Positions 1 through 4,306 of a stretch of DNA of 5,822 nucleotides are shown here, piece after piece. The notes under the pieces were generated by a model. The model was given only the letters and a program-made list of their open reading frames with translations. It was not told the origin of the DNA and did not search any database. Within the stretch, counting starts at the first letter, position 1, and each line of letters opens with the position of its first letter. Position numbers and translations under genes: made by a program. Origin of the DNA: Nitrospira sp. Lineage in GTDB: Bacteria > Nitrospirota > Nitrospiria > Nitrospirales > Nitrospiraceae. Location of the stretch: contig JAICVE010000201.1 in NCBI GenBank assembly GCA_025935475.1, positions 1 through 5,822 of the forward strand. Reading direction: 5' to 3'.

Positions 1-3
1 GCT

Positions 4-59
4 AGTTGTTTGTGCTTCGTGCTTGGTGGTAGGTGTCTCGTGTATCGTGTATCGTGTTT
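4..59. repeat. In-phase heptad tandem repeat, eight units
   Basis: Eight consecutive 7-bp units fit in one phase, with consensus close to NGTGNNT. They run AGTTGTT, TGTGCTT, CGTGCTT, GGTGGTA, GGTGTCT, CGTGTAT, CGTGTAT, CGTGTTT. Two units are identical and the others are degenerate. The array is non-coding and lies downstream of the minus-strand gene ending at 99. Shorter relatives occur at 4264-4277 and 5051-5064. It resembles the degenerate heptanucleotide repeats found between genes in several bacterial groups. Its function is unknown, and it may continue to the left of the window. Confidence 0.6.
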
Positions 60-98
60 ATGGGTTGACCAAGACCTGCATCTGCAACTTGATTGTCC

Positions 99-308
99 CT
101 AGGGCTGACTTTCGTCCTTCCAGTCCAGCAGCATCTGCGTCATCCGGCCTGTCATATCCAGCAGTAGGAGCTTGTCTAGGTCCGAAATACCATTCTGTCT
201 GAGTACCTGCTGAGAGGCCTGAATGTATTCCCGCACAATTTGATGGGGCTCAGAAGCGGAGGTAGCCTTGAACTTCTTTTCGGATGGGAGAAGTAGGGAG
301 TCCGACAT
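99..308 (-). CDS. Small hypothetical protein, 69 aa
   Basis: I do not recognise the family. The protein is short, soluble and probably helical, with no signal peptide or membrane segment. Residues 1-15 are a Ser/Leu/Lys-rich start, followed by a helical stretch with HQIVREYIQASQQVL and then a Leu- and Met-rich helix ending in LLDWKDESQP. The ATG is supported by an AAGGCGG ribosome binding site and by a consensus -10 box at 383-388. The ribosome binding site lies in the 3' arm of a hairpin (311-339), which suggests translational control. The same leader, and a similar start (SD then SLL), precedes the receiver-domain gene at 762-1268, so the two may be regulated together or share ancestry at their 5' ends. 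That it is a real gene is likely; its function is unknown. Confidence 0.72.
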   Translation of the reverse strand: MSDSLLLPSEKKFKATSASEPHQIVREYIQASQQVLRQNGISDLDKLLLLDMTGRMTQMLLDWKDESQP

Positions 309-310
309 GG

Positions 311-339
311 GACCGCCTTTCTCACAAAAGTCGGCGGTC
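311..339 (-). promoter_or_regulatory. Leader hairpin sequestering the ribosome binding site
   Basis: On the minus strand GACCGCC and GGCGGTC form a perfect 7-bp stem around a 15-nt loop. The 3' arm is part of AAGGCGGT, the best Shine-Dalgarno match for the ATG at 308, so a folded leader should hide the ribosome binding site. The following CCC and ATG lie just outside the stem. A near-identical element (29 of 32 positions) is at 1205-1236. Control by temperature, a ligand or a protein is conceivable, but the sequence does not say which. Confidence 0.5.
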
Positions 340-382
340 GGGCCATGCCAGGAGGCCGGCGGCAGATGTGTATGGAGTGGAG

Positions 383-416
383 ATTATACTTTGAACGCAC
401 TAGAGGAGCGTGTCAA
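383..416 (-). promoter_or_regulatory. Sigma-70-like promoter for the 69-aa gene
   Basis: A perfect TATAAT lies at 383-388 read on the minus strand, and a perfect TTGACA lies upstream at 411-416. The gap between them is 22 bp instead of the usual 16-18 bp. Either the -35 match is fortuitous, or the promoter needs an activator or a distorting regulator. Transcription would start near 376 and give a leader of about 68 nt that contains the hairpin at 311-339. Confidence 0.5.
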
Positions 417-662
417 CTGGGGACTTTGCTGGCGCGGGAAGGGAGTCGGTTAACCTGGCTGCACCATCACATACAGCTGTCTGCGCCACGACCGAGAGGC
501 CGCGTGGGGAATTTAGAGGGTGACCCGAGCCTGCCTCAGCCTTGGGGTGCGATATGCGGTGATCGTGAGTCCCCCTGCAACGCCATGACCAGGTGCTCCA
601 CCTGCGTGGGTAAATACCCGATATTCCCCTTGGGAACCGTAGACGGCGCTGTGGATTTTTTC

Positions 663-674
663 GTTATTTGCAGC
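663..674. repeat. Repeat GTTATTTGCAGC, copy 1
   Basis: A 12-bp exact match to 1393-1404. On the minus strand both copies read GCTGCAAATAAC and are preceded by a similar GG.GATT stretch. This copy lies upstream of the 69-aa gene, in the spacer after the receiver gene, and may belong to a duplicated regulatory region. Confidence 0.4.
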
Positions 675-693
675 ACCCGAAATCACCTGCAAC

Positions 694-724
694 GACAACC
701 TAATCCTACCTCAAGACAACCTAA
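694..724. repeat. Direct repeat GACAACCTAA, 21-bp period
   Basis: GACAACCTAA occurs at 694-703 and again at 715-724. The start-to-start distance is 21 bp, two helical turns, so both copies face the same side of the DNA. This geometry is typical of a tandem regulator binding site. The repeat lies in the spacer between the receiver gene (ending at 762) and the promoter of the 69-aa gene (about 300 bp away). No regulator can be named. Confidence 0.45.
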
Positions 725-748
725 CCAGCAGATGAGGACGAACGATGA

Positions 749-779
749 GAAGAAAAAGATTTCAGGAGGGAGATCCCTC
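749..779 (-). terminator. Intrinsic terminator at the end of the receiver gene
   Basis: On the minus strand GAGGG-ATCT-CCCTC forms a 5-bp stem with a 4-nt loop (766-779). It is followed by CTGAAATC and then TTTTTCTT (757-750). The hairpin lies inside the last codons of the receiver gene and the T-tract follows the TGA. The gap of 8 nt between stem and T-tract is longer than ideal. It would separate the receiver gene from the 69-aa gene, which has its own promoter. Confidence 0.5.
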
Positions 780-1268
780 GTGCGAGGAACTGACAGGAGC
801 AAGAGCTTTGCGAATGGCCCTGTCCAGATCATCGCCAGAGATATGAGACTTAATCAAATAAGCTTGTGCTCCATTCCTCATCGCAAGTTCGGCCATAGGT
901 TGGAGTGTTGTGCGGGACAAAAAGATGACTGCCGGTTCAGGATCGTAGGCACGTGGAACCAACTGTGTGAGTGCCTGGAACCCAGACATATCAGGCAGCG
1001 TCAATTCCAACACCACGCAATCGACCCGTTGCGACCGACAGATCGCGAGTCCTGCGGCTCCAGTCTCGGCTTCGAGGACGACATAATCAGGGGATGAAAT
1101 GAGAAGGCGCTGTGCCCAGTACTGGCGGTCGTCTTTATGTGCATCGATGAGAAGAACGGTAATCGCTGACTGGACGGACAGAAGGGAGAAGTCCGAGACC
1201 GGACGACCGCCTTTCTCACAAGAGTCAGCGGTCTGGGTTGGGAACGATCGAGCCACTCGGCAGGTCAT
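762..1268 (-). CDS. Single-domain response regulator with Glu at the phospho-acceptor site
   Basis: This is a receiver (REC) domain with no output domain, spanning about residues 36-155 of 168 counted from the ATG at 1268. The beta-1 segment is ITVLLIDAH, with D42 kept but the second acidic residue replaced by A43. The phosphorylation strand reads CVVLELTLPDMSG, with E88 where Asp is expected; the codon is GAA at 1007-1005. The switch Ser/Thr (S118 in FLSRTT) and the invariant Lys (K140 in AYLIKS) are present. Glu at this site often mimics the phosphorylated state, and loss of A43's acid weakens Mg binding, so phosphorylation-independent signalling is plausible. The start is uncertain: ATG 1268 and GTG 1256 are possible, but the conserved leader hairpin at 1205-1233 suggests that the original start lay near 1199, where the codon is now GTC. 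Confidence 0.85.
   Translation of the reverse strand: MTCRVARSFPTQTADSCEKGGRPVSDFSLLSVQSAITVLLIDAHKDDRQYWAQRLLISSPDYVVLEAETGAAGLAICRSQRVDCVVLELTLPDMSGFQALTQLVPRAYDPEPAVIFLSRTTLQPMAELAMRNGAQAYLIKSHISGDDLDRAIRKALAPVSSSHEGSPS
1205..1236 (-). promoter_or_regulatory. Second copy of the hairpin leader with AAGGCGGT
   Basis: This copy matches 311-342 at 29 of 32 positions. The stem is GACCGC/GCGGTC (6 bp) with a 17-nt loop, and the 3' arm again contains the Shine-Dalgarno-like AAGGCGGT. Both copies are followed by TCGGACT. In the first copy that sequence is preceded by ATG, but here it is preceded by GTC. If the element is a real 5' leader, the receiver protein should begin just after it. If translation begins at ATG 1268, the element lies inside the coding sequence. 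Confidence 0.5.
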
Positions 1269-1355
1269 GATGGTCTTTCTTATGCTCAGACAGACAACGG
1301 CGTAAGACCAGCATATCGAGAAGGCAGATCGCAGGCTGATCACAATTGCTCAGAC

Positions 1356-1388
1356 CGCGGGATGCGTATATGGAGCCATTGACCCGCG
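1356..1388. repeat. Short inverted repeat CGCGGG/CCCGCG
   Basis: CGCGGG (1356-1361) and CCCGCG (1383-1388) are perfect inverted arms of 6 bp, 21 bp apart, in the spacer upstream of the receiver gene. It could be an operator or nothing; no T-tract follows on either strand. Apart from this, the 12-bp repeat and the possible remnant, I see nothing in 1345-1790. Confidence 0.2.
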
Positions 1389-1392
1389 ATTG

Positions 1393-1404
1393 GTTATTTG
1401 CAGC
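1393..1404. repeat. Repeat GTTATTTGCAGC, copy 2
   Basis: Exact 12-bp partner of 663-674, lying upstream of the receiver gene. Together with the two hairpin leaders this gives each of the two minus-strand genes one copy of each element, in the same order. Spacing differs between the copies: about 320 bp to the leader in the first, about 160 bp here. Confidence 0.4.
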
Positions 1405-1453
1405 CTCTCCTAATCCCCTGAAATGACAGTGATTTAGGGAACTGCTCCCATGG

Positions 1454-1749
1454 CTACCGTTCAATAACAATACACAGTTTCCCCCGATCGTGTGCAAAGC
1501 GTGGCTTCCCGTCTCTCCCGATCACGTTGAAGTCCTGTGTGACCGAAGGCGGGATGCCCCACGGCTGAACGGATGGTTCTGGGTGTTGCTGTGACCTCGG
1601 CTGTTGCTGCTGCGGCTGTGGTGCTCATCGTCGTTGTACCTTCCACCTGCGCCTGGGTTCAGTGGCCATGAGGAACCATCAGCGTACGGCGCTAGAATCG
1701 GACCAAATGTTTGGCACACTCTGAAATTCAGCGCGATCAGTAACCTCAC
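1454..1749 (-). pseudogene. Possible frameshifted gene remnant
   Basis: No intact gene is convincing between 1345 and 1811, but two minus-strand frames look protein-like in succession. From GTG 1749 one frame gives an N-terminal part with FGPILAPYADGSSWPLN and a His/Ser/Asn-rich stretch. Further down, the frame ending at the TAG at 1454-1456 is open from 1624. It has a Gln/Pro-rich linker, then WGIPPSVTQDFNVIGRDG and a tail FAHDRGKLCIVIER. The second segment has no start codon and is cut off from an upstream in-frame ATG (1669) by a TGA at 1625-1627. A single indel between the frames would join them into one small protein of about 95 residues. I cannot name a family, and this may be chance. 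Confidence 0.3.
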
Positions 1750-1799
1750 ACTCGTATTTTCTCCACAGTTTTAGCTCTAGTATTACTTCTAGTTTCTCA

Positions 1800-1805
1800 T
1801 ATAAG
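1800..1805 (+). promoter_or_regulatory. Possible -10 box giving a near-leaderless transcript
   Basis: TATAAG ends 6 bp before the GTG at 1812 and 12 bp before the ATG at 1818. No Shine-Dalgarno sequence is visible before either codon. Transcription would therefore begin almost at the start codon. There is no good -35 box at 17 bp, so the call is weak. Confidence 0.3.
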
Positions 1806-1817
1806 CACACCGTGCTA

Positions 1818-2042
1818 ATGTGTTCCTATTGTATGGAACTCCGAGACGCCGTCCACAATTTTGTTAACCAAGCTAGAGAGATCATGGAGCGGCTTCGTAC
1901 AGGCGAAGGAGACGCGCTAAGCGGGGCTGATCTTCATAATCTGGAGGTACAACTTTATTTGCTTGGAAGAGAAGTGATCAGGATGAAAGATCAAAAAACC
2001 CCACCTCCGTTTCCTCCGATTTCAACTGGCCAGCCTAAATAG
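1818..2042 (+). CDS. Small hypothetical protein with N-terminal CxxC, 74 aa
   Basis: I do not recognise a named family, but the ORF looks genuine. From ATG 1818 the protein begins MCSYCMELRDAV, giving a CxxC pair at residues 2-5 that could bind metal or act in redox chemistry. Two amphipathic helices follow, about residues 7-28 and 41-59. They are joined by a Gly/Asp-rich turn (TGEGDALSGAD), a helical-hairpin layout that often mediates dimerisation or protein contacts. The C-terminus is Pro-rich (TPPPFPPISTGQPK) and probably disordered. There is no signal peptide. GTG 1812 is an alternative start that adds two residues. No ribosome binding site is visible, so it may be read from a near-leaderless mRNA. 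It stands alone on the plus strand, convergent to the operon at 2390-3494. Confidence 0.7.
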   Translation: MCSYCMELRDAVHNFVNQAREIMERLRTGEGDALSGADLHNLEVQLYLLGREVIRMKDQKTPPPFPPISTGQPK

Positions 2043-2091
2043 CCGCTCTGTCCAACCAGTGTCAGGGCAGTAATGGATCGAAGGGTAATTG

Positions 2092-2187
2092 ATGTTGTTT
2101 AAGCTTTCCGGTACCGAAGAGGGGATTGTCAAAAAGGCGGGGAAATGCTACGACTTTGAAAATGTTGTCGTCTACGACTTCTTGTGA
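2092..2187 (+). CDS. Tiny ORF, 31 aa, interrupted by an in-frame TGA
   Basis: ATG 2092 is preceded at 6 bp by AAGGG. It opens a frame that starts MLFKLSGTEEGIVKKAG and ends VVVYDFL before a TGA at 2185-2187. The same frame continues open after the TGA for 22 codons (IGHQRGFKVVLADPRW and so on) to TAG 2254. Both sides of the TGA show similar third-position GC preference and protein-like composition. It may therefore be either a genuine microprotein or a longer gene of about 54 residues broken by a nonsense mutation. No family is recognised. There is no evidence of a selenocysteine element, so read-through is not proposed. Confidence 0.4.
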   Translation: MLFKLSGTEEGIVKKAGKCYDFENVVVYDFL

Positions 2188-2267
2188 ATCGGCCATCAGC
2201 GCGGCTTCAAGGTAGTCCTGGCTGATCCCCGTTGGGACACCAGCAGAACTCCGTAGCCCGCATCAAT

Positions 2268-2301
2268 ACAGGTGATTCCGCCTGTGGACCCTCCGAGAGG
2301 G
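2268..2301. terminator. Paired hairpins between convergent genes
   Basis: ACAGG/CCTGT (2268-2272 with 2281-2285) and CCCTC/GAGGG (2289-2293 with 2297-2301, a 3-nt loop) form two adjacent short hairpins. They lie between the plus-strand small ORF and the 3' end of the minus-strand operon at 2310. Neither strand shows a clear T-tract, so a bidirectional terminator is only a suggestion based on position. Confidence 0.3.
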
Positions 2302-2309
2302 CTCTAGTC

Positions 2310-2405
2310 TTACTTGGCCTTCTCCTTCACCTCATTCGTTTTTCCCTTCGCACGTTCCGTCTCAGCCTTCGCCGTGCCTTTTGCGCGTTCTACCCGGCGC
2401 TCGTC
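2310..2405 (-). pseudogene. Out-of-frame C-terminal part of the LEA/CsbD-like gene
   Basis: In the -1 frame relative to the ATG at 2584, the sequence reads DERRVERAKGTAKAETERAK and ends with GKTNEVKEKAK and TAA. It has the same Lys/Glu/Ala repeat as the in-frame part. Adding one base between 2404 and 2405 would join GNK directly to DERRVERAKG and give one continuous protein. No slippery heptamer is evident, so a one-base deletion or a sequencing error is more likely than programmed frameshifting. Confidence 0.65.
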
Positions 2406-2584
2406 TTGTTGCCCTTCACGTCCTCGACGGCGCCTTTCGTCTGTCCCTTCCCTTCCTCGACGAGGGCCTTCGTTTCTCCCTTCGCTTTCTCCATCGTGGC
2501 GGAGGTCTCTCCCTCCAACGAGGCGGTCACGAACCCGATGATAACAACCAAACTGACGGCGACTCCGATCAATAGTTTGTTCAT
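2390..2584 (-). CDS. Membrane-anchored LEA/CsbD-like stress protein, frameshifted
   Basis: As written the protein has 64 residues. An N-terminal hydrophobic segment (about residues 3-21, LLIGVAVSLVVIIGFVTA) acts as a membrane anchor or uncleaved signal. A Lys/Glu/Gly-rich helical repeat region follows, with EKAKGETKALVEEGKGQTKG and AVEDVKGNK. This composition and the AKG/VKG spacing resemble LEA group 3 and CsbD-type general stress proteins, which are largely disordered and protect membranes or proteins. The frame ends early at TAG 2390, yet the neighbouring frame continues the same repeat to 2310, so the true protein is probably about 92 residues. The ATG overlaps the stop of the LEA-type-2 gene in an ATGA, and a full AAGGAGGT site lies inside that gene's last codons. 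Translation is therefore coupled. Confidence 0.75.
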   Translation of the reverse strand: MNKLLIGVAVSLVVIIGFVTASLEGETSATMEKAKGETKALVEEGKGQTKGAVEDVKGNKTSAG

Positions 2585-3108
2585 CGCAGAACCTCCTTCT
2601 CAAATGCGTCCTGCTGCTTTTCAGTCGACGATCCGAAATTCAAGTCTACGTCTCCAATATCCTCGAATGGAATCGTGAAACTCGCTGGAGATTCCGCGAA
2701 GGCTTTCCCCTTGAGACTGTACTGAAGCTTGGTGATGCCGGAAGTGAACCCCTGAACCTGGCGAAGAATGCTACCCAGCCCAGTAATGACTTCCCCGCTG
2801 ATCACCTCAGATCCGAACCGCGGGACAGTGACTTTCGCTCCCGACATGCCGGTACCGAACTCTTTCCCGTTCAGAGCGATGTCGAACCGGACACCGTTGA
2901 TTCCGAGGTCGAAATTATTTGGATTTTGAATCCGGACCTTGAGGTCGAACCGCTGCTCCATCAAAGTCATATCTTTCGGAGCAATGTCGGCTATCGAAAA
3001 CTTCGGCGTCTCGAAGTCCCGCGGCATTGTGGAGCAGGCCGCGATTATCAGGGGGAAAAGCGCCGCCCACATCCGAACGTCTCTTCTTGGATGCTCTCGT
3101 GTTCGCAT
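2581..3108 (-). CDS. LEA type 2 (WHy-domain) lipoprotein
   Basis: A lipoprotein of 175 residues. The n-region is basic (MRTREHPRRDVR) and the hydrophobic core ends in the lipobox IAAC with C25 as the lipidated residue. The rest is a LEA_2/WHy (water stress and hypersensitive response) beta-sandwich. It includes PKFSIADIAP, a strand with FDLKVRIQNPNNFDL that carries the family's NPN motif (residues 62-64), and VRFDIALNGKEFGTG followed by VPRFGSEV. WHy proteins protect other proteins under desiccation or cold and usually act outside the cytoplasm in bacteria. GGGAG stands 10 bp before the ATG; M13 is a less likely start. It is the middle gene of a three-gene operon, 17 bp after the DUF3597 gene and overlapping the LEA/CsbD-like gene. 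Confidence 0.9.
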   Translation of the reverse strand: MRTREHPRRDVRMWAALFPLIIAACSTMPRDFETPKFSIADIAPKDMTLMEQRFDLKVRIQNPNNFDLGINGVRFDIALNGKEFGTGMSGAKVTVPRFGSEVISGEVITGLGSILRQVQGFTSGITKLQYSLKGKAFAESPASFTIPFEDIGDVDLNFGSSTEKQQDAFEKEVLR

Positions 3109-3125
3109 GAGTGGTTATCTCCCAA

Positions 3126-3494
3126 CTACTCAAAGAGTTCTTTCGGAATGTTGCCTCCATTGTCGGCAAGCTTCTTCAAGACTGTCTTGTGCAGCCAGAT
3201 GTTCATTTGCGCCGAATGGCCCATTTTCTCAGCGGGACATCCAAGTTCTGTGGCCAGTTCCTTTCTCGCATGAAGGCTGCTGTCAATTCCGAGGAGCTTC
3301 AGGAGATCTACGATCGACACCTTCCAATTGAGCTTTTCTTTATGCTTGGCTGCCAGGTCTTCCAGCTTGGCGAGGACATCGATCGCGGTGATCGCCGTCG
3401 AAGCTGCAGGAGCCGTGGGTGCCGCCTGCGGAGCAGCTTGGGCGGCGGCAGGACCAAACCCGAGCTTTTCAAAAATTGTAGCGAGGAAACCCAT
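3126..3494 (-). CDS. DUF3597 family protein
   Basis: A protein of 122 residues. Residues 1-14 form a short hydrophobic/amphipathic start (MGFLATIFEKLGFG), residues 15-35 an Ala/Pro linker, and residues 36-122 the DUF3597 domain. The domain shows the family hallmarks: IDVLAKLEDLAAKHKEKLNW, then SIVDLLKLLGIDSSL and RKELATELGC, then MNIWLHKTVLKKLADNGG and PKELFE. Length and layout match standalone members of the family. The function is not established; members occur alone or attached to other domains, and some are linked to stress or cell-wall contexts. A perfect AAGGAGGT lies before the ATG. It is the first gene of the minus-strand operon, and its promoter should lie between 3495 and about 3700. 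Confidence 0.93.
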   Translation of the reverse strand: MGFLATIFEKLGFGPAAAQAAPQAAPTAPAASTAITAIDVLAKLEDLAAKHKEKLNWKVSIVDLLKLLGIDSSLHARKELATELGCPAEKMGHSAQMNIWLHKTVLKKLADNGGNIPKELFE

Positions 3495-3524
3495 GACGAC
3501 CTCCTTTTCATTGCGAATTGAAGT

Positions 3525-3821
3525 GGTACATACAACGAGGGAGTGCAGGCTTACAATTATTCCACCATCACCTCCAGAGATTAGGTCCGGCTATAGATTC
3601 CACATCCCCGGAACCTCAAACCGAGCCTCCTCTAGGGCATCGACCACGCCCTTTATGCGGCTTTTCCGGCGCGTAGATGGGATGTGAAGCGGCTGGCCTC
3701 TCGCTTTAGAAGTTCTAAGGAGCCGTTTTGCACGAATGTTAGCCCTTCTTAAGCTGCCTAATACAGACTTCTTCGAATAACTTTTCCAAAAGAGCGCATC
3801 AGATCCCTTCCCACGATCGCC
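3525..3821. other. Intergenic region upstream of the stress operon
   Basis: No gene with a start codon is visible here. On the minus strand the frame of the lipoprotein gene at 3822 stays open past its TGA for about 84 codons to the TAG at 3590-3592. It includes RIKGVVDALEEARFEVPGMW near its end, but it has no early ATG, GTG or TTG. A strong GGAGGTGATG followed by a three-codon ORF (Met-Val-Glu-stop) lies about 70 bp before the DUF3597 gene and could be a leader mini-cistron. I found no convincing -35/-10 pair, although the operon promoter is expected here. Confidence 0.35.
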
Positions 3822-4262
3822 TCACTGCCACCCTGTGACCTCATACCCCTTATCCTGTAAGCATCGATTCACATAATTGGTATATGCTTGACTCGGCTGT
3901 GAAGACCCCGTGCTGAACAGCCCCATCAGCAAGCCCCACACTGCTCCGCTCGCCGCACCGATTAACGATCCTAGCCCGGCCCCGCCGGAGATCAGCCCGC
4001 CGATTGCTCCGCTCGCGGCACCCGCTCCACCCCCAATCGCCGTGCTCTTTGCCACCTGGCCGGCTTTGCCACTGCCTTCCTCCGCACCGGCCGCTTCCGC
4101 CAATTCTCCGCACGCTTCGATATCCTGGTCTGCCGCTTCTTCCCCCACCGATTGCAGATGGGTGTTGCTGTACAGTACCGGCTGCGGGCTCGAGCAGGCG
4201 CTGAGTAACATGAATGCGCAGAGAGTCCAGGCCGTCTGCCGTCTGACTAGTAAGGGTGTCAA
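3822..4262 (-). CDS. Glycine-zipper lipoprotein
   Basis: A protein of 146 residues. The n-region has two Arg residues (residues 7-8), and a hydrophobic stretch ends in the lipobox LSAC with C23. A polar, acidic segment with one further Cys (C51) follows. Residues about 73-115 are a glycine zipper of the IGGGAGAASGAIGGL type, which packs as membrane or oligomer helices. The C-terminus has YVNRCLQDKGYEVTGW, a recurrent ending of small glycine-zipper envelope lipoproteins in which the Cys may pair with C51. It probably sits in the outer membrane or periplasm. The start is TTG 4262; an in-frame stop lies 33 bp upstream with no ATG in between, and ATG 4209 would leave too short a signal. The best ribosome binding site (AAGGAG near 4300) is too far upstream. 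Confidence 0.82.
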   Translation of the reverse strand: MTPLLVRRQTAWTLCAFMLLSACSSPQPVLYSNTHLQSVGEEAADQDIEACGELAEAAGAEEGSGKAGQVAKSTAIGGGAGAASGAIGGLISGGAGLGSLIGAASGAVWGLLMGLFSTGSSQPSQAYTNYVNRCLQDKGYEVTGWQ

Positions 4263-4263
4263 A

Positions 4264-4284
4264 GGTGCTTCGTGTTGTAGTCTT
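4264..4284. repeat. Degenerate heptad repeat fragment
   Basis: GGTGCTT, CGTGTTG and TAGTCTT follow each other in 7-bp phase. The first 10 bases share GTGCTTCGTG with the array at 4-59. The fragment lies between a good ribosome binding site near 4300 and the TTG start of the lipoprotein gene, and it may have been inserted there. Confidence 0.35.
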
Positions 4285-4306
4285 TGGCTCTAGACTTACT
4301 TCTCCT

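Noticed and set aside
4..59. Possible CRISPR array
   Set aside because: The units are 7 bp and adjacent, with no spacers, so it is a tandem repeat.
513..698. Minus-strand 61-codon frame with a TTG start after an AGG-rich stretch
   Set aside because: The AGG-rich stretch is part of the direct repeat at 694-724. The product shows no domain and no codon bias stronger than in other frames.
345..1097. Longest open frame in the window, plus strand, 250 codons
   Set aside because: It runs antisense to the receiver gene and across a promoter, leader and repeat region. Its composition is Arg-, Cys- and Gln-rich with no domain, and it has no supported ribosome binding site. It is best seen as a shadow.
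2185..2187. TGA as a selenocysteine codon
   Set aside because: The codon is followed by no recognisable stem-loop of the SECIS type, and the family is unknown, so a nonsense mutation or a true stop is simpler.
2232..2678. Plus-strand open frame of 148 codons
   Set aside because: It is the complement of the Lys/Glu repeat gene. The Phe/Ser/Pro-rich product is what the antisense of such repeats gives.
2926..3331. Plus-strand frames of 115 and 130 codons
   Set aside because: They are antisense to the LEA-type-2 and DUF3597 genes, which are well supported by domains and ribosome binding sites.
3910..4293. Plus-strand frame with a Pro/Ala-rich product
   Set aside because: It is the complement of the glycine-zipper gene; Gly/Ala codons read backwards give Pro/Ala.
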